DNA of 36,219 nt. Origin: Actinomycetota bacterium (GTDB lineage: Bacteria > Actinomycetota > Acidimicrobiia > Spongiisociales > UBA5794). The DNA lies in NCBI GenBank assembly GCA_027728645.1, contig JAQCAA010000006.1:1-36219 (forward strand). The letters run 5' to 3'. The position numbers and the translations under genes are program-made. Positions 8,411 to 16,603 of the stretch are shown here, piece after piece; the stretch's first letter is position 1; each line of letters begins with the position of its first letter. Below the pieces are notes generated by a model that did not search any database, was not told the origin of the DNA, and saw only the letters and a list, made by a program, of their open reading frames with translations.

Positions 8411-9795
8411 GCGTCCTGTGCGATCGGAGCGAACCTCGCTTGGAAGAAGCGGAGATCTTCAGGTTCGTACGTGAACGTGAGCCCACCGATTGACTCTCTG
8501 TTGTTGAACACCTCGATGACCGACTCGGCCACGACATCCATGTGCGACTGCGTGTAGACCCTTCGCGGGATCGTAAGGCGAACGAGTTCAAGGTTCGGCC
8601 GTCGGTTTTCTCCTGTCAGTGGGTCCCTTCCAGCAGAAACAATCCCCCGCTCCATGCCGCGCACTCCGGAATCGACGTAGATCGCTGCTGCCAGAGCCTG
8701 AGCTGGGAACTCGTCTTGGTCAAGGTGTTCAAGGATTCTGGCTGCATCGAGAAAGACACCGTGTCCACCGATCGGTGTGACGACCGGCACGCCGAACTTG
8801 ATGAGCCTGTTGCCAAGGTATTCGACCTGACCGACACGCGACCGAACGTGGTCGTCTGTCCGGACCATTTCGCGAATGCCTTCGGCAAGCGCCTCCATGT
8901 CTCGTCCAGCCATGCCGCCGTAGGTGTGGAGTCCCTCAAACGCGACAAGAAGCGCTCTGGCCTTGCGAGCGAGTTCTGGGTCCCTCACAGCGAGGAACCC
9001 TCCGATGTTGACCAGATTGTCCTTCTTTGACGAGACGGTTGCCCCGTCCGAATATGACGTGATTTCGGAGAGGATCGAAGCAACGGAGCTGTCTTCGTAG
9101 CCTGCTTCGCGCTGCTGGATCATGTAGGCGTTCTCAACGGCTCGGGTTGCGTCGAGCATGACGAGAATCCCACGCTGCGAGCAATAGTCGTACACGGCTT
9201 TGATATTCGCCATCGACGCTGGCTGGCCCCCTGCAAGGTTCACGTTTGTTTCGAACGAGACATATGCCACGCGCTCGGCTCCGAACTCCTCGACAACCGC
9301 GGCGAGCTTGTCGAGATCGATATTCCCTTTGAAGGGATGCATTGAAGTTGGGTCGTGCGCCTCGTCGATGATGACATCGACGAATGTCCCACCTGCACGC
9401 TCCTGGTGGTAACGAGTAGTCGTGAAGTACATGTTCCCAGGAATCACATCACCTGGACTGATGAGGATCTGACTGAGAATGTGCTCGGCTCCCCTCCCTT
9501 GGTGCGTAGGGATGAGTTCTTCATATCCGTAGACATCATGAACCGCTTCAACGAGCTTGTAAAAGGATCGAGCCCCCGCGTATGACTCGTCGCCTATCAT
9601 CATCGCAGCCCACTGGCGATCCGACATGGCGGTCGTACCGGAATCGGTCAACAGGTCGATGTAGACATCGTCACTCTTGAGAAGAAAAGTGTTGTAGCCG
9701 GCCTCAACGATGGCGGCTTCACGATGCTCTCTCGTGGTGACACTGATTGGCTCCACCATCTTGATCTTCCACGGTTCTGCCCAGCTTCGGTTCAT
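8407..9795 (-). CDS. tpl: Tyrosine phenol-lyase (beta-tyrosinase), PLP-dependent
   Basis: From MNRSWAEPWKIKMVEPISVTTREHREAAIVEAGYNTFLL; NMYFTTTRYHQE, SSKKDNLVNIGGFLAV, GVRGMERGIVSAGRD, LRFFQARF match TPL rather than tryptophanase at the distinguishing positions. Confidence 0.85.
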   Translation of the reverse strand: MNRSWAEPWKIKMVEPISVTTREHREAAIVEAGYNTFLLKSDDVYIDLLTDSGTTAMSDRQWAAMMIGDESYAGARSFYKLVEAVHDVYGYEELIPTHQGRGAEHILSQILISPGDVIPGNMYFTTTRYHQERAGGTFVDVIIDEAHDPTSMHPFKGNIDLDKLAAVVEEFGAERVAYVSFETNVNLAGGQPASMANIKAVYDYCSQRGILVMLDATRAVENAYMIQQREAGYEDSSVASILSEITSYSDGATVSSKKDNLVNIGGFLAVRDPELARKARALLVAFEGLHTYGGMAGRDMEALAEGIREMVRTDDHVRSRVGQVEYLGNRLIKFGVPVVTPIGGHGVFLDAARILEHLDQDEFPAQALAAAIYVDSGVRGMERGIVSAGRDPLTGENRRPNLELVRLTIPRRVYTQSHMDVVAESVIEVFNNRESIGGLTFTYEPEDLRFFQARFAPIAQDA

Positions 9796-10063
9796 GATCT
9801 TTGCTCCGTTCGCTAGCGGTGCTGTCAATCCGAAAACTCTCCGGATGCAATGACAACCTGTGAAGTACTGTCGCCTCTTGCACACAATTGTGGTGGAACT
9901 CGTGGGGATAGTCCACCTACCACGAAGAAATAAGCCATTTACAGTTGAAAGGCCGTTGATGCTACGGCGTGAAGAGGCGCGGAGACGGGCGCAGAGCATC
10001 GCGTTCTGGCAAGCGAAAGCCTGAGATCCCGCGCCTTGCGGGTGGAGAGACACCTTGCTCAGT

Positions 10064-10140
10064 TGGTCGGGCTGGCCGGATTTGAACCGGCGACCCCCGG
10101 TCCCCCAGACCGGTGCGCTGCCTGGCTGCGCTACAGCCCG
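10064..10140 (-). tRNA. tRNA-Pro(GGG), CCA encoded
   Basis: CGGGCTG TA GCGC AGCCAGGCA GCGC A CCGGT CTGGGGG ACCGG GGGTC GCCGG TTCAAAT CCGGC CAGCCCG A CCA; all stems pair. Confidence 0.95.
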
Positions 10141-10220
10141 TTTGATGGCGTGAGGTTAGGCGCTCACGACCGCTGTCCCGCCGAGGTGGGTGGTCGGGGC
10201 CGAAGCCGTGACGATCTGAG

Positions 10221-11051
10221 TCAAGGGGCCTGAGTGATTCCTGCACCGATGAGGGCTGCCTTTGTGATGCGAAGAGGCTGATCGACATCGATGGGTGTGC
10301 CGATTGGATTGTCGATGTTCATGGCGACTGCCCATGTTCCGCTGCCGGTTAGAACCGCACCGACGAGCCAGCGCACGGGGTGGTCGCCGGTGGTGTTGGC
10401 TGTCATGTACCGCATGAGCCAGCCGTCGCCTTCCTCGAGCGGCAGAACGTCTTTCACACCAAGGGCTGTGTATTGGTCGAAGGGGTGCAACTCGCTGAAA
10501 ATGAGGGACATGAAGTCTGCCTGCTGCAGCGCATCAATTGTGAGAGTTCCGTCAAGCCAGAAGCGGTCGGAGCTACCTCGAATGTTCTGGTTTCCGTAGT
10601 TCGTCCGGTTGATCCAGACTTCCGTCGGGGCGAGGCCGATTATCTCAATCACCGCATCATCGAACCAGTACCCGCTGGGTTCGATCGATGATCGCAAGGT
10701 GTGCACTCGGTCCCACGGAGGAACGACCGGCCCGTTCCCATCCCACACGATCTCGGTGTCGAGTGACTCGACCGCATCGGTCTCGAGAGCGAGGAGCGTC
10801 AAGAAGATCTTGAACGTTTGGGCCGGTGGATGGTGGCGTTTTGCGCGTTCGATGTCGTAGACCAATGGAATCTGGCCGACGTGTATCGGTTGAATCACGA
10901 TCGTGCCTGTGACACCCTCGAGTTCGAAATACTGGCCCAGGTCCGGACGAAGCTCGTACGGAAGTTCAGGTCTATTCGTACAGCCCGAAACGAAGACAGC
11001 CAAGATGCCGAGCAGAACGAGGGCGCTCCGTGTGACGGCAACCCGGCTCAT
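10221..11051 (-). CDS. Lipoprotein with class D beta-lactamase-like fold, predicted catalytically inactive
   Basis: Lipobox-like LAVFVSGC; HHPPAQTFKIFLTLLALET, PWDRVHTLRSSIEPSGYWFDDAVIEIIG, NRTNYGNQNIRG, FWLDGTLTIDALQQADF, LMRYMTANTTGDHPVRWLVGAVLTGSGTWAVAMNID follow the OXA motif order. Confidence 0.8.
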   Translation of the reverse strand: MSRVAVTRSALVLLGILAVFVSGCTNRPELPYELRPDLGQYFELEGVTGTIVIQPIHVGQIPLVYDIERAKRHHPPAQTFKIFLTLLALETDAVESLDTEIVWDGNGPVVPPWDRVHTLRSSIEPSGYWFDDAVIEIIGLAPTEVWINRTNYGNQNIRGSSDRFWLDGTLTIDALQQADFMSLIFSELHPFDQYTALGVKDVLPLEEGDGWLMRYMTANTTGDHPVRWLVGAVLTGSGTWAVAMNIDNPIGTPIDVDQPLRITKAALIGAGITQAP

Positions 11052-11200
11052 GTCATCATGTCTCTGATAATCGCGATGAAGCGAAGGATCAAGTACACCC
11101 CGCCAGCGGTGACAAGAAGGAGAAACGAAATAGGCCATCCTGGATCACCTTCTTCGTCCTCAGATTCGTTGGTGCGGACGTCATCGGGGGTATCCCTCAT
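11048..11200 (-). CDS. 50-aa single-TM protein, not in the supplied ORF track
   Basis: MRDTPDDVRTNESEDEEGDPGWPISFLLLVTAGGVYLILRFIAIIRDMMT*. ATG overlaps the TGA of the upstream carboxylase; its own TGA overlaps the ATG of the downstream lipoprotein. Confidence 0.72.
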   Translation of the reverse strand: MRDTPDDVRTNESEDEEGDPGWPISFLLLVTAGGVYLILRFIAIIRDMMT

Positions 11201-12717
11201 ACTGGGGGTATCCCGTGCCTTCGACCTGAGAAGTTGCGATCCTTGCGCTGTGCAATGGAATAGCGGCGGATAAGTTCTGAACGCAGATCCGATGGTGCGA
11301 TGACTGCATCTACGACTGTTTCTGCTGCAAGGCGATACAGATCTACGTCTTCGATGTACTCGGCCCTCTTCTGCTCGATGAATTCGGTACGTTCTGGTTC
11401 ATCGAGGCCTTCTATGACATTGAAGTAGACAGCGTTTATTGCGGCCTCGGGACCCATGACGGCTATCTCGGCTGTCGGCAGCGCAATGGTCGCTTCTGGG
11501 CGCAGTCCGGGCCCAGAGAACGCATACAGCCCAGCACCGTAGGCCTTGCGCACAATGACTGAGATTCGAGGAACCGTAGCTTCTGCCATCGCCGTGAGCA
11601 TCTTGGCTCCATGGCGGATGATTCCTTGTGCCTCGACCTGGGACCCAATCATGAAACCTGGAACGTCGGCAAGGAACAGGAGGGGAATGTTGAAGGCGTC
11701 ACACAGCCACATGAATCTTGCAGCCTTGTCAGCTGAATCGACAAACAGCACGCCGCCGAGATGAGCTGGTTGTGAAGCGACGATTCCAACTGGTGCGCCG
11801 TCCAGCCGTGCGAACCCTGTGATGAGTTCTCTGGCAAACAGATCCTTGATAGCGAAAAACGAGCCCTCATCCACCAGGCCATCAATGAAGTGGTGCATGT
11901 CGTAGGGGGCACCGGAATCTTCTGGCAGAACGCTGGCGATGTCGGCCGACTCCGACGGCGGTATCGGGTCGTAGTCATTCGGCTTCACGCGATAATGGTC
12001 TGGTACATACGAAAAGTAGGTCTTCGCCCATCCGATTGCCTCTTCATCTGACGAAACAAGGGCGTCCCCACAGCCAGAGGTTTCGCAATGCATCCGCGCT
12101 CCGCCCATGGCTTCCAGCGTCGTCGTCTCCCCAACGACCATCTGAGCCATCCGGGGCGAACCGAGGTACATGGACGCACGTCCCTCAACCATCACCACGA
12201 CATCACAGAAAGAAGGTATGTATGCGCCTCCGGCAGCTGATGGACCAAACAGACAGCAAATTTGTGGGACCCGTCCTGACAGCCGAATCTGGTTGTAGAA
12301 GATCTTGCCTGCTCCCCTTCTGCCAGGGAACAAGTCGATCTGGTCGGTGATTCTCGCGCCAGCCGAGTCCACGAGATAGAACACAGGAAGCAACTCGTCG
12401 TACGCAGCTTCGAGGGCGCGAATCATCTTCTCGACCGTGACCCTCCCCCACGAACCGGCCTTGACCGTCGGATCGTTTGCGATCACCATGACGGCTCGTC
12501 CTTCGATGCGGGCTCGACCGGTGACCACGCCATCAGCGGCTAGGACTTCATCGTCGTTGCGGGCGAGCAACCCGTCTTCGACAAAGGACGCTGCATCGAC
12601 GAGCAAGGCGATGCGATCCCTCACGAAGAGTTTTCCTCGCTCAGCGAGGACATCGTGGTATTTCTGTGGCCCGCCTGCGAGTGCGCTTTGTGTTGCTTCT
12701 TCGAGGCGTTTGTCCAT
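11197..12717 (-). CDS. Acyl-CoA carboxylase carboxyltransferase subunit
   Basis: 506 aa; LVDSAGARITDQ, FGPSAAGGAYIPSFCDVVVMVEG, ADVPGFMIGSQVEAQGIIRHGAKML, RKAYGAGLYAFSG. Confidence 0.92.
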   Translation of the reverse strand: MDKRLEEATQSALAGGPQKYHDVLAERGKLFVRDRIALLVDAASFVEDGLLARNDDEVLAADGVVTGRARIEGRAVMVIANDPTVKAGSWGRVTVEKMIRALEAAYDELLPVFYLVDSAGARITDQIDLFPGRRGAGKIFYNQIRLSGRVPQICCLFGPSAAGGAYIPSFCDVVVMVEGRASMYLGSPRMAQMVVGETTTLEAMGGARMHCETSGCGDALVSSDEEAIGWAKTYFSYVPDHYRVKPNDYDPIPPSESADIASVLPEDSGAPYDMHHFIDGLVDEGSFFAIKDLFARELITGFARLDGAPVGIVASQPAHLGGVLFVDSADKAARFMWLCDAFNIPLLFLADVPGFMIGSQVEAQGIIRHGAKMLTAMAEATVPRISVIVRKAYGAGLYAFSGPGLRPEATIALPTAEIAVMGPEAAINAVYFNVIEGLDEPERTEFIEQKRAEYIEDVDLYRLAAETVVDAVIAPSDLRSELIRRYSIAQRKDRNFSGRRHGIPPV

Positions 12718-14027
12718 CAGTGTCTGTTCCTCGTCCTGATCCTGATCGGCGTTCCAGTGAAATCGTAGGCCTCTCGGAGCTGATTCTCGATGAACCGGAG
12801 GTAGTCGACTCCGAGTTCTCCACCTCGAACGAACAGGACGAAGGTTGGTGGCTCTGTTTCGGCCTGAACGGCGTAGAGAATCTTCGGACGCCTTCCTTTG
12901 CGCATTGGAGGTGGGTGCGCTTCTTGAAGCCTTCGTACGAGACGATTGACCTCTGGAGCAGGGATGTGCTGACGGCGGTGCTCAAGCACAGTTCGGATGT
13001 AATTCGGTAGGCGGTGTGTACGGGCGCCTGTCATGGCTGACATTCGTAGTATTGGTGCCCAGTCGACGAAAGCGAGCCGATCGGCCACGGAATCCTCTGT
13101 GAATAGACGCTCGTCATCTGTTAACTCGTCCCACTTGTTCAAGACGAGAATCAACCCTTTGCCTGCGTGCTCGATCTCTTCGGCAAGGCGTTGCTCCTGG
13201 TGAGTGGCTCCGCGCTGCCCGTCTATCACGAACAGGACAACATCTGCTTGACGCACGACATCATGAGCTCTGAGGACCGCGTAGTAGTCCACATCGTCTT
13301 TGATCTTTGTTCGGCGCTTGATACCAGCGGTGTCTATGACCTCGAAATGCTCTCCGTCGATATCCACGACAAGGTTGATTGGATCGCGGGTCGTTCCAGG
13401 AACTGGCGAAACCAGGACGCGTTCCTCACCAGCGAGTCGGTTGAGGAGTGTGGACTTGCCAACGTTCGGTCTCCCAATGATGGCGAGACTTGCGATCGTG
13501 TCTGGCTCAGCGTCACCATCGGTTTCGCTGGGGAGCGCCGCGACCAGTTTGTCGAGGAAGTCTCCTGTGTGACGACCATGCAGGGCCGAAAGAGGTATCG
13601 GTTGACCGAGTCCTAGGCCCCAAAGATGCGTCAGCTCAGATTCAACCGATGGCGAGTCTGCCTTGTTCGCTACAAAGAGGTGAGGAACGCCTGACCGCTG
13701 GAGGACGCGAGCGACTCCCACATCGTCCTCGGTTACATCGGTCGTTGCATCAGCAACAAATACCACGACGTCTGCAGCGCTTACCGCGATTTCGGCCTGT
13801 TCTCGGATGTCTGCGGTGAGTTGTTCGCCGGGTCGCGCTTCCCAGCCGCCCGTATCCATGACGTGGAATGAGCGCCCAGCCCACTCGGCGTTGAACTGTC
13901 TGCGATCGCGTGTCACCCCTGCGAGTTCATCGGTGACAGCAAACTTTCTGCCAACAATCCTGTTCACAAGCGTCGACTTGCCGACGTTTGGTCTACCGAG
14001 GATCACAACGATCGGGAGCCTGCTCAT
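12717..14027 (-). CDS. der: Ribosome biogenesis GTPase Der (EngA)
   Basis: Two G domains: VVILGRPNVGKSTLVNR and LAIIGRPNVGKSTLLNR, with VANKAD and VLNKWDE; KH-like C-terminus. Confidence 0.96.
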   Translation of the reverse strand: MSRLPIVVILGRPNVGKSTLVNRIVGRKFAVTDELAGVTRDRRQFNAEWAGRSFHVMDTGGWEARPGEQLTADIREQAEIAVSAADVVVFVADATTDVTEDDVGVARVLQRSGVPHLFVANKADSPSVESELTHLWGLGLGQPIPLSALHGRHTGDFLDKLVAALPSETDGDAEPDTIASLAIIGRPNVGKSTLLNRLAGEERVLVSPVPGTTRDPINLVVDIDGEHFEVIDTAGIKRRTKIKDDVDYYAVLRAHDVVRQADVVLFVIDGQRGATHQEQRLAEEIEHAGKGLILVLNKWDELTDDERLFTEDSVADRLAFVDWAPILRMSAMTGARTHRLPNYIRTVLEHRRQHIPAPEVNRLVRRLQEAHPPPMRKGRRPKILYAVQAETEPPTFVLFVRGGELGVDYLRFIENQLREAYDFTGTPIRIRTRNRH

Positions 14028-15418
14028 CTCACGGCCCCAAGCAATCCAGCCACGGTGGCCTCGGCAACGACAACCGGCGCCTTTGCGGAGTCGGCAACAG
14101 CACTCAAACTCATGTCATCGATGAAGGTGTCTCCAGATAGAGCGACATCCGGTAGTACATAGGCGCCTGCGGGCTCGAAATCCGCCTCGAACGATCGCTT
14201 TATGTCTTGCCCGACCATGAGCCCAGCGACAGCCGTGTTGCCGCCAAAGAAGTCATTCGGAACGCTCAGGAGCCGGATACTGCGACCAGCTAGCCGTTCG
14301 ATACGGCCTAGGACAGGTTCAATAACTTTGCGACCGTACACACCAGTGACTATGACTGCAGGACCGTCGTCGGCTCCGGGGTCGTCGCTCAGATGCCTCG
14401 GCGCTCGATATCCCTCAGCGGGCGCTGCAGGCATCGATCGCCACTCACCAGTCACTATCGGTGCAGTGGCGGCCGAACCGTGCTCGAGACGATCGAGCTC
14501 ATCGTAGAAGGCCCGAATCATCCCGATTCCATTCTCGTGCTGTTCAAAGGCTTCGTAACTTGAAGACGGCGGCACGTCAACACCCGCTTGGACGTAGAGC
14601 TCGTCGGAGGCTTGGAAGATTCTTCGCCCGACGGCATCCAACGCCCTGTCCTGCCAAAAGTGAATGACTTCGAGATCGTCAGCGGCCTCGCTTGGTGTGT
14701 GCACCCGAAGGTTCGCTTCCTTGTTGTACTTCGAGAGCCCAAGCGGGACGATCCCTAGCGTTGCAAGTTTCGGATACCTTGTGATCGTTTCAGCGAGTGT
14801 CTGCTCCAAGACCGCACCGTTGTTGATTCCGGGGCACAGGACCACCTGCCCGTGGACGGCGATGTCTGCCTCAAGCAGTGCCGAAAGCCATCGCAGGCTC
14901 GTCGCTCCTCTTCGGTTGCGGAGCATCTCGGCCCTGATGTCGGGGTCGGTGGCGTGGATGGACACGTACAGTGGGCCGAGCCTGTCTTCCACCACTCTCG
15001 AGAGGTCCAGTTCTGTGAAACGAGTGAGCGTTGTGAAGTTGCCGTACAGGAAAGAGAGCCGGTAATCATCGTCCTTGAGATACAGCGACTTGCGCATTCC
15101 CGGCGGGAGCTGATAGATGAAGCAGAATTCGCAGTGGTTGTCGCACGTCTGCACTCTGTCGAATATCGAAGCGTTGAGCCTGATACCGATTGGTTCGCCT
15201 TCTGCCTTTGAGATGACCGTCGAGAACTCATCCCCCAACCGCCGAAGCATCAGCTCGGGATCGCGATCATCGATGAGCTGCTGATATTCAATGACATCGT
15301 TTGGCACGACTCCGTTAATGGATACAAGTTCATCGCCAGCGCGGAGACCTGCAACCTCGGCTGGGGTACCAGGCAGGACTTCAAGAACCGTTGGAAGAGA
15401 GGTGGTTGGAGAGGGCAT
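14024..15418 (-). CDS. DUF512-family PDZ / radical-SAM-like protein
   Basis: PDZ-like VLEVLPGTPAEVAGLRAGDELVSINGVVPNDVIEY, then CDNHCEFCFIYQLPPGMRKSLYLKDDDYRLSFLYGNFTTL; internal ATG at 15418 preferred over 15493. Confidence 0.87.
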   Translation of the reverse strand: MPSPTTSLPTVLEVLPGTPAEVAGLRAGDELVSINGVVPNDVIEYQQLIDDRDPELMLRRLGDEFSTVISKAEGEPIGIRLNASIFDRVQTCDNHCEFCFIYQLPPGMRKSLYLKDDDYRLSFLYGNFTTLTRFTELDLSRVVEDRLGPLYVSIHATDPDIRAEMLRNRRGATSLRWLSALLEADIAVHGQVVLCPGINNGAVLEQTLAETITRYPKLATLGIVPLGLSKYNKEANLRVHTPSEAADDLEVIHFWQDRALDAVGRRIFQASDELYVQAGVDVPPSSSYEAFEQHENGIGMIRAFYDELDRLEHGSAATAPIVTGEWRSMPAAPAEGYRAPRHLSDDPGADDGPAVIVTGVYGRKVIEPVLGRIERLAGRSIRLLSVPNDFFGGNTAVAGLMVGQDIKRSFEADFEPAGAYVLPDVALSGDTFIDDMSLSAVADSAKAPVVVAEATVAGLLGAVR

Positions 15419-15493
15419 CGCGTCGGAGGTTACCGCTCGTGTCCCCCACATTCGCTCGCTTCCTCCGCCGGAGCCTCCTCTAACCTGCCACAC

Positions 15494-16540
15494 ATGGCAA
15501 CCAAGGTCTTACTTGCTGAACCTCGGGGGTTCTGTGCGGGCGTGGAGATGGCGATCAAGGCACTCACCTGGATGGTGCAGGTGTTCGAACCGCCCGTGTA
15601 CTGCTACCACGAGATAGTTCACAATGCGGCAGTTGTCACCGCCTTTGAGCACGCGGGGGTTGTTTTCATCAACGATATCAACGACGCACCCGAGGGCAGC
15701 CCCGTGATGCTGAGTGCTCATGGTTCAGCCCCTGAGGTGGTTTCAGCGGCCGCCGCTCGCGCTGCGGTGATGGTCGACGCTGTGTGTCCTCTCGTCACGA
15801 AAGTGCATCACGAGGTTCGACGGATGGCTGATCAAGGTTACGACATCATTTACGTCGGCCACGAAGGTCATGATGAAGCCACTGGGGCGATCGCAGAGGC
15901 GCCACACGCCGCCCAACTCGTCGATCCACGGGTCGGGCTTGACACATTTGAGGCGACTCCTGGCGCAAAGGTCGCGTTACTTGCGCAAACAACCCTCGGG
16001 CTCTACGAGTGGGAAGGTGTTCTCGGGTCGGCAACCGAGAGGTACCCGGATCTGTGGACGGCTCGCAAGAGCGACCTGTGCTACGCCACCACAAACCGGC
16101 AGCTCGCAATCCAGAAACTCGCAGAAGGATCCGATGTGCTTCTGGTGGTCGGATCCGAGAACTCGTCCAACACCCAAGCACTCGTCAGGGTCGGTAGAAA
16201 TGCAGGAATTCCCTCATATCGGATCGACGGGCCCGAAGGCATCGATCCATTGTGGCTTGACCATGCCGATGTTGTTGGTGTGACGGCTGGGGCATCTGCA
16301 CCCGACCAGCGTGTGCAGAGCGTCATTGAGGCGATATCGCCATCAGAGGGCACGGAGCTTGTTCGTGTCACTCAGGAGGACGAATACTTTCCGCTCCCTC
16401 CCCAGCTCAGAAAGTTCATGCAAACGCTCCAAGCATTGATTGAGGGCGGATTCGCATGCAGGACCCCGGGTGAGTACGGCCCGGTCGAACTGGACCGTCA
16501 TCTCTCAGCGACCGACGCCCTCACCATTCTCGGTGTATGA
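15494..16540 (+). CDS. ispH: 4-hydroxy-3-methylbut-2-enyl diphosphate reductase
   Basis: KVLLAEPRGFCAGVEMAIKAL, YHEIVHNAAVV, FSAHGSAP-type motif (LSAHGSAPEV), DAVCPLVTKVH, VVGSENSSNT. Confidence 0.97.
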   Translation: MATKVLLAEPRGFCAGVEMAIKALTWMVQVFEPPVYCYHEIVHNAAVVTAFEHAGVVFINDINDAPEGSPVMLSAHGSAPEVVSAAAARAAVMVDAVCPLVTKVHHEVRRMADQGYDIIYVGHEGHDEATGAIAEAPHAAQLVDPRVGLDTFEATPGAKVALLAQTTLGLYEWEGVLGSATERYPDLWTARKSDLCYATTNRQLAIQKLAEGSDVLLVVGSENSSNTQALVRVGRNAGIPSYRIDGPEGIDPLWLDHADVVGVTAGASAPDQRVQSVIEAISPSEGTELVRVTQEDEYFPLPPQLRKFMQTLQALIEGGFACRTPGEYGPVELDRHLSATDALTILGV

Positions 16541-16603
16541 ACCCGTCCGCAGACACAACGGAGAGGGACTCGGGAGACAGAAACCCGAATGGTCGCTTCA
16601 CAG

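Noticed and set aside
9719-9916. 65-aa minus-strand ORF overlapping the TPL start
   Set aside because: Out-of-frame overlap with TPL N-terminus, no domain or RBS evidence.
10031-10046. CCCGC/GCGGG hairpin near the tRNA-Pro 3' side considered as a terminator
   Set aside because: Short stem without a U-tract; insufficient evidence to call.
10036-10233. ORF containing LVGLAGFEPATPGPPDRCAAWLRYSPFDGV
   Set aside because: It is the antisense translation of tRNA-Pro(GGG); FEPATPG-like peptides are a well-known tRNA misannotation.
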